A DNA stretch of 5,913 nucleotides. It comes from an uncultured Bacilli bacterium. GTDB taxonomy: Bacteria; Bacillota_I; Bacilli_A; RF39; UBA660. The notes under the pieces were generated by a model that worked only from the letters and a program-made list of their open reading frames with translations, made no database searches and was not told where the DNA came from. A program made the position numbers and the translations under genes. Of the stretch, positions 1-5,766 are shown in pieces (position 1 is the first letter of the stretch; every line of letters starts with the position of its first letter). The stretch lies in the NCBI GenBank assembly GCA_947630435.1, contig CANRHO010000052.1, forward strand, positions 1-5,913. The letters are read 5' to 3'.

Positions 1-1133
1 TAATATTTGATAACGAAAGTAAAATAATTGCGTTTGAAAACAAAGCCCAATTAAACAGCCCCATTCAAAGAAGTCAAAACGAACAAAGCTTAAAGGGACC
101 TAGTGACTCTTTTACGGAAAACTACGAAACTAATATTGGGCTTTTAAGAAAAAGGATTAAAAGTGAGGACTTATGGTTTGACGAATTCATAGTTGGAGAA
201 AAAAGCAAAACCAAAGTTGCCCTTTTTTACATTAATGATGTTTGTAATAAAAAGTTAATTAATGAAATTACCAAAAAAATAAAAAAAATAGATATTGAAT
301 ACGTTGGTAGTGCAAATTACATTCTTGATGCGATAAGTGATACAAACAGAGCGATATTTCCAACTAACTTAACTACTGAAAGACCTGATTTTGCATGTCA
401 GATGCTTCTTCAAGGAAGAGTTGTTCTCATGGTAGAAAACTCAAATCAAGTAATAATCTTGCCATGCATGTTCATTGACTTTTTTAAAAACCCAGATGAT
501 TATTACGAAAAGGGTTTAAACGTTTTTGGAACAAGAATAGTTAGAGTAATTGCTATGATACTTGCCATTTTAACCCCTGCCATATACATATCATTAATGT
601 CTTATAATTTGGAATCAATCCCAAGTGGACTTTTAATAAATTTTTCCATTCAAAGAGATGGAGTCCCATTTCCAACCGTATTTGAAATACTAGTAATGAG
701 TTTTATGTTCCAAATATTAAGAGAAGGAGACATGAGATTTCCTGGCAAGGGAGGAAGCTCGATTTCAATCGTTGGTGGTTTAGTATTAGGTCAAGCTGCC
801 GTTGAAGCAGGCATTGTATCACCTATTACAATAATAATAGTTGGTATATCAAGTGTTGCCTCACTTGCTTTTTCTTCAATTGAACTAATAAACTCAATTA
901 GGTGGTGGCAACTAATCTTAATTATACTTGCATCACTTTTTGGTTTCGTCGGAGTAATGTTTGGATGCATAATATTAATAGCACTTTTAGCAAGCCATAA
1001 ATCTTGTGGCAAATCTTTTTTAGCACCATTTGAACCATTTAATAAAAACGCTCAAAAAGATGCAATAATCCTAGATAAAACTTCAAAGTTTCATCCTCAG
1101 AATGTTTTTACAAAGGAGGATAAAGATGAATAA
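1..1133 (+). CDS. gerKA: Spore germination receptor A subunit, GerA/GerKA type (5'-truncated by window edge)
   Basis: The open frame runs from the left edge (first full codon at base 3) to TAA at 1131-1133, giving 376 residues. The family is usually about 480-530 residues, so roughly the first 110-150 lie outside. The Met at base 402 is internal: the sequence before it is typical GerA, with the motif GPSDSFTENYETNIGLLRKR at about residues 34-53. The soluble N-terminal domain continues to about residue 175. The membrane domain follows, with hydrophobic segments near 179-200, 227-240, 253-293 and 301-333. It carries the family hallmarks QRDGVPFP, QILREG and GQAAVEAGIVSP, and ends with an FLAPFEPF motif close to the usual PFAP. 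By family knowledge this is an inner-membrane subunit of the spore nutrient receptor, now thought to form the oligomeric ion channel that starts germination. It overlaps the C subunit gene by 8 bases. The K-type symbol rests on the A-C-B gene order, and the germinant cannot be read from sequence. Confidence 0.95.
   Translation, partial: IFDNESKIIAFENKAQLNSPIQRSQNEQSLKGPSDSFTENYETNIGLLRKRIKSEDLWFDEFIVGEKSKTKVALFYINDVCNKKLINEITKKIKKIDIEYVGSANYILDAISDTNRAIFPTNLTTERPDFACQMLLQGRVVLMVENSNQVIILPCMFIDFFKNPDDYYEKGLNVFGTRIVRVIAMILAILTPAIYISLMSYNLESIPSGLLINFSIQRDGVPFPTVFEILVMSFMFQILREGDMRFPGKGGSSISIVGGLVLGQAAVEAGIVSPITIIIVGISSVASLAFSSIELINSIRWWQLILIILASLFGFVGVMFGCIILIALLASHKSCGKSFLAPFEPFNKNAQKDAIILDKTSKFHPQNVFTKEDKDE
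1112..1119 (+). promoter_or_regulatory. Ribosome binding site that sets the GerC start
   Basis: AAAGGAGG lies six bases before the ATG at 1126. It is near-perfect against the 16S anti-Shine-Dalgarno sequence and sits inside the end of the GerA frame. It rules out the in-frame ATG at 1102, which has no such site and would add eight charged residues in front of the signal peptide. Confidence 0.85.
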
Positions 1134-2319
1134 AATATTTAAAATTTTAACTATAATAATAATCTTAATAACCTTATCGGGTTGTTTTAACTACAAAGAA
1201 ATAAATGATTATGCAATAGTATCAGGTATATCAATTGATAAAGATGAAAAAAATCCAAAAAAATACGAAGTCGGAATACAAATAATGAACGCCAAAAAAG
1301 ACGAAGAAACAGATACTAGTTTAATTACCTTTTATAAAGCAAGTGGTAACACTGTTTATCAAGCTCTTGAAAAAATAATGCTTGATTCTCCTAAGGAATT
1401 ATATCTAGGTCATAACGAAGTTCTAGTAATTGGTGAAGAACTATTAAAAGAAAAAGACCCATTAAATTACCTAGACTACTTCATGCGTGATGCTCAAATA
1501 GAAAAAGATGCTTTAGTAATGGTTGCAAAAGAAAGCAAAGCTTATAATATATTAAAAATAATTACTCCTCTTGAGACAATACCATCAACTAACTTAAAAT
1601 CAACTCTAAACATAGCAGATAACTTTAGTGGAACCTTAACAATAATAACCATTGATCAGTTTATTTCTGATTTAATAAATAAAGGCGCCCAACCAATAAT
1701 ACCAACGGTTAAAATAACTGGAGATGTAAAACAAGGAGAAAAAATGGATAATATAACAGAAAGTGATCCATCCGCTAAACTAAAGTTTGATACACTAGCA
1801 TACTTTGAAAATAACAAGTTAAAAGGTTATTTATCAAACGATGAAAGTACGGGTTATAATTTTCTTGCCAAAACTCAAAAAGAAACTTATGTAAATATAA
1901 AATGTGATGATAAAAACTATGCTACAGTAAGAATTAAAGATGCAAACATAAAAGAAAAACTATCATTTAAAAACGGTAAGCCATTAATTAATATTAACAT
2001 ATTAGCTAACGCAGATTTATTAGAGTGTAACTGTAATGCAGATTTTATAAAAAACGAAAAAAACATAAAAACTTTAGAAAAAAATATATCTAAAAAAATT
2101 AAAAACTTAGTTACTAAAGCATCCGATAAATTATATAAAGAAAATAATTCTGATGTACTAAAATATGGAGAAAAATTTTATCAAGAAAAATATAAAGAAA
2201 TGAAAAAATTTGGATACAGTAAAAATACAGTTACTAAAGATATAAAATTTAACTTTAATGTAAAAGCCCAAATTAAATCTACCGAGCTTTCCATTAAATC
2301 AATAAAGGGGGAAAAATAA
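1126..2319 (+). CDS. gerKC: Spore germination lipoprotein, GerC family (GerKC type)
   Basis: This 397-residue protein has the usual length for GerC-type subunits. The start at 1126 is chosen for its strong ribosome binding site and because it leaves a clean lipoprotein signal: MNK, a hydrophobic stretch at about residues 4-17, then the lipobox LSGC with the acylated cysteine at residue 20. After processing comes the family signature CFNYKEINDYAIVSGISIDK. An N-terminal domain reaches to about residue 195. The C-terminal Spore_GerAC-like domain covers about 215-397, with alternating beta and charged helical stretches. In the family, this lipoprotein is anchored on the outer face of the spore inner membrane and is needed for receptor function. 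A CNC pair near residue 305 is a minor oddity. The stop overlaps the next start by one base (TAATG), implying translational coupling to the B subunit. Confidence 0.93.
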   Translation: MNKIFKILTIIIILITLSGCFNYKEINDYAIVSGISIDKDEKNPKKYEVGIQIMNAKKDEETDTSLITFYKASGNTVYQALEKIMLDSPKELYLGHNEVLVIGEELLKEKDPLNYLDYFMRDAQIEKDALVMVAKESKAYNILKIITPLETIPSTNLKSTLNIADNFSGTLTIITIDQFISDLINKGAQPIIPTVKITGDVKQGEKMDNITESDPSAKLKFDTLAYFENNKLKGYLSNDESTGYNFLAKTQKETYVNIKCDDKNYATVRIKDANIKEKLSFKNGKPLININILANADLLECNCNADFIKNEKNIKTLEKNISKKIKNLVTKASDKLYKENNSDVLKYGEKFYQEKYKEMKKFGYSKNTVTKDIKFNFNVKAQIKSTELSIKSIKGEK

Positions 2320-3422
2320 TGAATAATAAAGTATCAAAAGTTCAAATAGGAATGTTTTTATATCTAATATGTTCTGGTTTATATCTTGGATTAGGAGACA
2401 TAATATTACTTAGGAAATCAGGTAATGAAGTGTTATTAGCAATGTTACTTGGAACCATAATAGGTATTATACCTGTTTTAATGTATTTAAAAGTCAACTC
2501 ATACTTACCAAAGTTAAATATATACGAAAAAAGCACAAAAATGTTTGGAAAAATATTTGGTAATATAATAAATATAATAATATTTTTAATATACGCATTT
2601 ATGCTTACGGTAGCAATAAGATCAATTGTAATATTTATAACAAGTAAATACATGCAAAATACTCCTTATGCTTTTGTAGGTTTGCTTGTTTTAATAACAA
2701 GTTTGATAATTTGTTTTAAAGGTTTAGAAACAATTGCAAGAATATCACAACTATCTTTTATAGCAAGTATATTATTCATGATTATAATTGAATTTTTTCT
2801 AATTAAATTCGTTAATATTTCAAACGTACTGCCATTTATTAATGGTAATAACTATATAAACAATATTATAAATGGTGCAATATACCATGCATCATCATGT
2901 TCAGTTTTAACGATGCTTCTTCTTACAATTAGTAAATCTAATGTTAAAAATTCTGAAAAATATAACAAAACAATAATAATATTTTATTTAATAAGTTCAC
3001 TATCGTTGTGTGTAGTTATGTTTTTTGTAATATCCTGCTTTGGTTATAACATAGCTACTTCATTTAGATATCCTGAATACATATTACTTAAAAAAATAGG
3101 TATATCTGGCTCAGAATTACATTTAGAAAACCTGCTTGCTTTCAGATGGATTTTTTATATGCTTGCTTTGTGTAACATAAGTTTATATGGCATTATTTGT
3201 GGTGTTAAAAAAATTAGTAAAAATACAAAAACAAACAAAATAATAATTATTATAATATCAATAATATGCATGCTTTTAGGAGAATACATATTTGGTAGTA
3301 TTCCTCACTCAATAATATTAATTAAAAACTATTACACGCCTTTTATAGCACTTATTATGTTTGCAATTTTATTAATTATGTTTATAAAAGTTTTATTTTC
3401 AAAAAAAGAATCAAACAATTGA
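2319..3422 (+). CDS. gerKB: Spore germination permease, GerB family (GerKB type)
   Basis: This 367-residue, very hydrophobic protein is of typical length for GerB-type subunits of the APC transporter superfamily. About ten membrane segments can be seen, near residues 10-30, 38-57, 80-109, 117-133, 143-165, 187-204, 217-241, 272-295, 307-325 and 338-360. The family-like stretch FRYPEYILLKKI at 249-260, followed by an ENLLAFRWIF segment at 270-279, supports GerB rather than a general amino-acid permease. By family knowledge the B subunit binds the germinant. The start is supported by AAAGGGGG at 2304-2311, seven bases upstream, and by the one-base overlap with the C gene. The last codons, coding for a polar KKESNN tail, form the left arm of the terminator hairpin. 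It is the last gene of the A-C-B operon. Its ligand cannot be read from the sequence. Confidence 0.93.
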   Translation: MNNKVSKVQIGMFLYLICSGLYLGLGDIILLRKSGNEVLLAMLLGTIIGIIPVLMYLKVNSYLPKLNIYEKSTKMFGKIFGNIINIIIFLIYAFMLTVAIRSIVIFITSKYMQNTPYAFVGLLVLITSLIICFKGLETIARISQLSFIASILFMIIIEFFLIKFVNISNVLPFINGNNYINNIINGAIYHASSCSVLTMLLLTISKSNVKNSEKYNKTIIIFYLISSLSLCVVMFFVISCFGYNIATSFRYPEYILLKKIGISGSELHLENLLAFRWIFYMLALCNISLYGIICGVKKISKNTKTNKIIIIIISIICMLLGEYIFGSIPHSIILIKNYYTPFIALIMFAILLIMFIKVLFSKKESNN

Positions 3423-3430
3423 TTCTTTTT
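3401..3430. terminator. Bidirectional terminator shared by gerKB and the converging sodC-like gene
   Basis: Bases 3403-3414 pair perfectly with 3419-3430 (12 bp) around the four-base loop ACAA. The arms have A and T runs at their outer ends, so each strand gives a hairpin ending in a U run. The stop codon of the plus-strand gene (3420-3422) is inside it, and the stop codon of the minus-strand gene (3429-3431) is at its edge. The stem is AT-rich, so its strength is uncertain. Confidence 0.75.
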
Positions 3431-3878
3431 ATAATTTATATTTTTCTATTTTACCGCATCCTATTTTTCTTCCAAAAGAAGTTTCATTTTGATTTTTTAC
3501 TGCCTCATGAATAATAACAAGTTTATTTTCAATATCAAAAGCTTTAAATCTGGTAGTATAAAATTTCATGTATGCATATCCATTATTAGAAAACAAAACT
3601 GGCATATCCCCAGCATGATATGGATGCTCTTCATTAGTTGGATTATAATGACCTTGTACGTTATCAAACGTCCCAGTTGATGAAACGTCGCAATTTTTCC
3701 CATCATGAATATGAATCGGAAAAAGTTCATACGGCTTATAACCAGGAAGCCCTGTTACTTCAACTTCTACCATAGTACCATCTTTAAACGGTATAAAATA
3801 AGCAATACCTTTTAAATTAGGAGCTGATATATCACCGGTTATGTTCGCAACAGCATAAACACTTTGTTCGTTATTCAC
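3429..3878 (-). CDS. sodC: Cu/Zn superoxide dismutase family protein, no signal peptide
   Basis: This 149-residue protein has the Cu/Zn superoxide dismutase metal pattern. The copper ligands are His56 and His58 (PIHIHDG), the bridging His77 (GHYNP) and His124 (VIIHEA). The zinc ligands are His77, His85, His88 and Asp91 (HPYHAGDMP). Cys63 and Cys141 match the usual structural disulfide. All metal ligands are present, so it should be able to convert superoxide to oxygen and peroxide. The zinc loop between the last two zinc histidines is about six residues shorter than in classical enzymes, and the usual catalytic Arg position appears as Lys138, preceded by Arg137. No signal peptide is present. 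The start is GTG at 3878, because AGGTGAT lies just upstream of it. An in-frame GTG at 3887 (three more residues) lies inside that site, and a stop codon at 3888-3890 prevents any longer form. It lies downstream of the nucleoside hydrolase, beyond a terminator-like hairpin. Confidence 0.88.
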   Translation of the reverse strand: MNNEQSVYAVANITGDISAPNLKGIAYFIPFKDGTMVEVEVTGLPGYKPYELFPIHIHDGKNCDVSSTGTFDNVQGHYNPTNEEHPYHAGDMPVLFSNNGYAYMKFYTTRFKAFDIENKLVIIHEAVKNQNETSFGRKIGCGKIEKYKL

Positions 3879-3882
3879 ACTA

Positions 3883-3889
3883 ATCACCT
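3883..3889 (-). promoter_or_regulatory. Ribosome binding site that sets the sodC-like start
   Basis: On the minus strand AGGTGAT sits four bases before the GTG at 3878-3876 and matches the 3' half of AGGAGGTGAT. The alternative GTG at 3887-3885 is part of this site and has no Shine-Dalgarno sequence of its own. Confidence 0.6.
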
Positions 3890-3894
3890 AATTT

Positions 3895-3924
3895 ATTATA
3901 TGAAAAAAGAAGTTTATTTTTTAA
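3895..3924 (-). promoter_or_regulatory. Possible promoter of the sodC-like gene
   Basis: The minus strand carries a perfect TATAAT at 3900-3895, 16 bases before the chosen start codon. The only -35 candidate is a weak TTAAAA at 3924-3919 with an 18-base spacer, and it falls inside the terminator hairpin. TATAAT can arise by chance in DNA this AT-rich, so this is tentative. Confidence 0.3.
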
Positions 3925-3930
3925 CTTCTT
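3901..3930 (-). terminator. Terminator-like hairpin at the end of the nucleoside hydrolase gene
   Basis: Read on the minus strand, AAGAAGTT (3930-3923) pairs with AACTTCTT (3914-3907) around an eight-base A-rich loop, and the right arm continues into a run of six T (3908-3903). The stop codon at 3931-3929 overlaps the left arm. The stem has only two G-C pairs, so it may be leaky and could act as a partial terminator between the two genes. Confidence 0.6.
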
Positions 3931-4828
3931 AATTAAATGTATTTTTAAAAACCTTCCTAAATCTTTCTAAATCAAAATCCGTTGAAACCTTTATATTACT
4001 TTCATTAGTAAGAGTAATATGGCATTCTCCTTTATCTTCTCCTTTAGATATAATTTCTACCTTACATGGTTCAAATTTGACAATCAAAGGATCAATTAAG
4101 GAAGCAATAGTGGTAGGATCCGGAGTTCCAAGTCCAACCGTCCCATAATGATCATAGCTAAATTCAATATATTTTTCTGATATTAGTCCAACAAACCTTG
4201 ATATCAAATCGTTAGAATTTCTAAGATTTAAAACGTAATCTTTTTCAACAAAAGATTTTACCCCTATTTCATGTGTTACTACTTTTATATCATTAAATTG
4301 TGCATTAAATACTATCTTGGCAGATACCGGATCAACGTTTACGTTAAATTCTAAATATGGACTTTTTGCATCAGGATTATAAGTTGTCCCCATTATCAAA
4401 ACATGTTTAATACGTTTAACTATTTTTTTATCTTTTTTAATTGCGTTAGCTAAATTAGTAAGTGGTCCAAAACAAATAATAGTTAAATTATCTTTATACT
4501 TTTTAGATGATTTTATGATAAAATCTTCGGCACTCATCTTTTCAAACTTTTTTTTGCTATTATCTGGAAACACAGCGTAACCAAGCCCATCTTTACCATG
4601 CGCGTACTCAGCGGTCTCATGATTACATTTATTTTCTTTTTTACCCTTATACATTTTTATATTACTTCCTAAAAAATCTTGAATTATCTTTAAGTTTTTT
4701 TCTGATTTATAAACAGGTATATTCCCACTTGCTAAGGTAAAACCAATTATATCTAAATTATTTTTAACTCCTAACATAATTGCTATTGCATCATCTATTC
4801 CTGGATCTGTATCTATTATGTATTTCAT
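3929..4828 (-). CDS. Nucleoside hydrolase, inosine/uridine-preferring family (variant active site)
   Basis: This 299-residue protein is of normal length for the family, which splits N-glycosidic bonds of nucleosides into base and ribose with a bound calcium ion. The calcium motif DTDPGIDDA gives Asp6, Asp8, Asp12 and Asp13. Other family marks are SGN at 34-36, AHGKDGLG at 76-83, GPLTNLA at 121-127, MG at 146-147, EFNVNVDP at 160-167 and the calcium-binding Asp237. By position-counting against the Crithidia enzyme, two usual contacts differ: the His before the last Asp is Pro236 (TPDPTT), and the Asn six residues before the EFN Glu is Ala154. Substrate choice is therefore unclear, and a distinct subfamily is possible. 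The ATG at 4828 is chosen because AGAGGG at 4842-4837 lies eight bases upstream. The in-frame GTG at 4837 overlaps that site. Scavenging of nucleosides, or breakdown of a germinant such as inosine, is inference only. Confidence 0.88.
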   Translation of the reverse strand: MKYIIDTDPGIDDAIAIMLGVKNNLDIIGFTLASGNIPVYKSEKNLKIIQDFLGSNIKMYKGKKENKCNHETAEYAHGKDGLGYAVFPDNSKKKFEKMSAEDFIIKSSKKYKDNLTIICFGPLTNLANAIKKDKKIVKRIKHVLIMGTTYNPDAKSPYLEFNVNVDPVSAKIVFNAQFNDIKVVTHEIGVKSFVEKDYVLNLRNSNDLISRFVGLISEKYIEFSYDHYGTVGLGTPDPTTIASLIDPLIVKFEPCKVEIISKGEDKGECHITLTNESNIKVSTDFDLERFRKVFKNTFN

Positions 4829-4836
4829 AACTAACA

Positions 4837-4842
4837 CCCTCT
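4837..4842 (-). promoter_or_regulatory. Ribosome binding site that sets the nucleoside hydrolase start
   Basis: AGAGGG on the minus strand is eight bases before the ATG at 4828-4826. Its last base is the first base of the in-frame GTG at 4837-4835, so that GTG is unlikely to be the start. Confidence 0.7.
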
Positions 4843-4848
4843 TAATAT

Positions 4849-4888
4849 ATTATATTAATATTATAATATTAATTAATCTTTTTATAAA
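4849..4888 (-). promoter_or_regulatory. Possible promoter(s) of the nucleoside hydrolase gene
   Basis: On the minus strand TTTATA (4888-4883) and a perfect TATAAT (4865-4860) are 17 bases apart. A second TATAAT lies at 4854-4849 without a convincing -35. The leader would be about 25 bases. The stretch is nearly all A and T, so chance matches are likely. Confidence 0.35.
4854..4873. repeat. Perfect 20-bp palindrome upstream of the nucleoside hydrolase
   Basis: Bases 4854-4873 read ATTAATATTATAATATTAAT, identical to their own reverse complement. The palindrome covers the better -10 candidate of the nucleoside hydrolase and lies about 80 bases before the small plus-strand gene. It could be a repressor operator, or simple AT-rich chance. 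Confidence 0.45.
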
Positions 4889-4905
4889 GGTGAATTTTTT
4901 ATTAT

Positions 4906-4934
4906 GAAAACATCATGTAAAATATACTATACTA
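4906..4934 (+). promoter_or_regulatory. Possible promoter of the 38-codon small gene
   Basis: TATACTA at 4928-4934 is preceded, after 17 bases, by GAAAA at 4906-4910. This fits the forespore sigma-G pattern (GHATR, 17-18 bases, CATWHTA) at four of five and six of seven positions. TATACT alone could also serve as a sigma-A -10, but its -35 would be poor. The leader would be about 14 bases. Confidence 0.3.
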
Positions 4935-4955
4935 AAGATAGTAGGAAGTATAATT

Positions 4956-5072
4956 ATGAATAATTTTCAAGAAAATTTAAACCCGCTTTATGCATGGACT
5001 TATTTTGGATATAACATATTATTCAATATTACAGTAATTGGTCTTATTTTCTTAATAATTTTTTCTATCTAA
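4956..5072 (+). CDS. Small membrane protein, 38 residues (possibly front half of a frameshifted gene)
   Basis: The ATG at 4956 is preceded by AGGAAG (4943-4948) at a seven-base spacing. The frame ends at TAA 5070-5072. The product has a polar start with aromatic residues (YAWTYFGYN at 12-20) and one hydrophobic segment at about residues 21-38 (ILFNITVIGLIFLIIFSI). I recall clostridial small membrane proteins of about 70-100 residues that begin similarly (a YFGY motif, then a hydrophobic IPVIG-like segment) and continue into an asparagine-rich stretch. Here a matching continuation lies in the +1 frame after a run of six T at 5059-5064, so the gene may be interrupted. If intact as it stands, it is a single-pass small protein of unknown role. 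The good ribosome site argues that it is, or recently was, expressed. Confidence 0.6.
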   Translation: MNNFQENLNPLYAWTYFGYNILFNITVIGLIFLIIFSI

Positions 5073-5141
5073 TATTAATAATAGTAATTATTATCTTAAT
5101 TACATCAAGATTTTCTTTTACTACAATAATTAATATGATTT

Positions 5142-5187
5142 AAAAAATAACAACCCCATTTTGTAGTTAAAAATGGGGTCTATTATT
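5142..5187 (-). terminator. Strong terminator after the helical-protein gene, converging with the small gene
   Basis: Bases 5153-5162 (ACCCCATTTT) pair perfectly with 5170-5179 around a seven-base loop, with four G-C pairs at the outer end of the stem. The outer AATAA and TTATT segments can extend it past a small internal loop. On the minus strand it is followed by TGTTATTTTTT, a good U-rich tail. On the plus strand the tail is weaker, but it could still stop transcripts from the small gene. Confidence 0.85.
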
Positions 5188-5615
5188 TAAAGATATTTTT
5201 TTAATACTTCAACACAATTTTCTTGCATTGTTACAAAAGATTCTAATAATTTATGAATTTCTTTATCAACCTTTTTATTATTAAGAAGTTTCCTTCCCTC
5301 TATTATTCCCATGTTAGTGCCTTGAAGTAAAAGTTCTGCTATCTTCGAATTACTTTTATCAACAAAAGTTTTCATTTGAACACCATACCAAGTCATTGCT
5401 TTGTTAATAGCATTTGTTTCATGTGGACTTTTAGAACTATATTTAGAATATATTTCTTCTGCCTTTTTAGAAACAGCTTCATAATCAGCATACTGTTTTT
5501 CTAATACAATTTTAAAATCATTGTCTTCTACTTTTTCTAACACAAAGTTTATTGCATCCATTCCCATAGTAGCACCTTTATTTACTTCATCTAATACATT
5601 TAAATTTTCTTCCAT
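5187..5615 (-). CDS. Conserved-looking all-helical protein, ferritin-like bundle candidate, function unknown
   Basis: This 142-residue protein has no signal peptide or membrane segment. It is predicted from composition to be almost wholly helical, with four amphipathic stretches near residues 1-28, 31-60, 66-98 and 102-142. The layout resembles ferritin-like or DUF2383-like four-helix bundles that occur in clostridia, and phrases such as MGMDAI (17-22), KAMTWYGVQM (72-81), SKIAELLLQGTNMGIIEG (90-107) and the final VEVLKKYL fit what I remember of a clostridial hypothetical family. No clear diiron EXXH pair is seen, so metal binding is not claimed. One cysteine lies at 134. The ATG at 5615 has AAAGGAT (5630-5624) eight bases upstream. 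It stands alone, with its own terminator and a possible sporulation promoter. A spore-associated structural role is only a guess. Confidence 0.8.
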   Translation of the reverse strand: MEENLNVLDEVNKGATMGMDAINFVLEKVEDNDFKIVLEKQYADYEAVSKKAEEIYSKYSSKSPHETNAINKAMTWYGVQMKTFVDKSNSKIAELLLQGTNMGIIEGRKLLNNKKVDKEIHKLLESFVTMQENCVEVLKKYL

Positions 5616-5636
5616 ACAAATTTATCCTTTCATAAT

Positions 5637-5665
5637 TAGTATTAGATATATTTTTAAAATTATTC
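5637..5665 (-). promoter_or_regulatory. Possible sigma-G-type promoter of the helical-protein gene
   Basis: On the minus strand GAATA (5665-5661) is followed after 17 bases by AATACTA (5643-5637). The sigma-G consensus is GHATR and CATWHTA, so the fit is five of five and six of seven with correct spacing. Transcription would start near 5630, giving a very short leader of about 15 bases. No good sigma-A pair was seen. Confidence 0.35.
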
Positions 5666-5714
5666 TTTATGAAATATAATTAATTAAATTACATAAAATA
5701 TAATAAAATAATGC

Positions 5715-5744
5715 TTGATATTTACTTATTAAGTATGTTATAAT
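5715..5744 (+). promoter_or_regulatory. Vegetative (sigma-A) promoter of tRNA-Cys
   Basis: TTGATA (5715-5720) and a perfect TATAAT (5739-5744) are 18 bases apart. A TG one base upstream of the -10 makes it an extended -10 promoter. The expected start near 5751 leaves about 16 bases before the mature tRNA end. Confidence 0.75.
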
Positions 5745-5766
5745 TTTGTTGCATATCGCAAGTAAT

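Noticed and set aside
402..404. ATG as the start of the GerA-type protein
   Set aside because: The frame is open to the left edge and the upstream translation is clear GerA sequence, so this Met is internal.
791..1012. Minus-strand open frame of 73 codons
   Set aside because: It lies wholly inside the conserved GerA membrane domain and reads as its antisense, with no family features.
1102..1104. ATG as the GerC start
   Set aside because: It has no ribosome site, and the start at 1126 has a near-perfect one and gives a clean lipoprotein signal.
2342..2653. Minus-strand open frame of 103 codons
   Set aside because: It is the antisense of the GerB membrane segments; hydrophobic character follows from AT-rich codons.
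3489..3680. Plus-strand open frame of 63 codons
   Set aside because: It lies opposite the superoxide dismutase gene, whose metal motifs show that the minus strand is coding.
3896..3902. CATATAA as a sigma-G -10 for the dismutase gene
   Set aside because: No GHATR-like -35 exists 17-18 bases upstream; the TATAAT reading is no worse.
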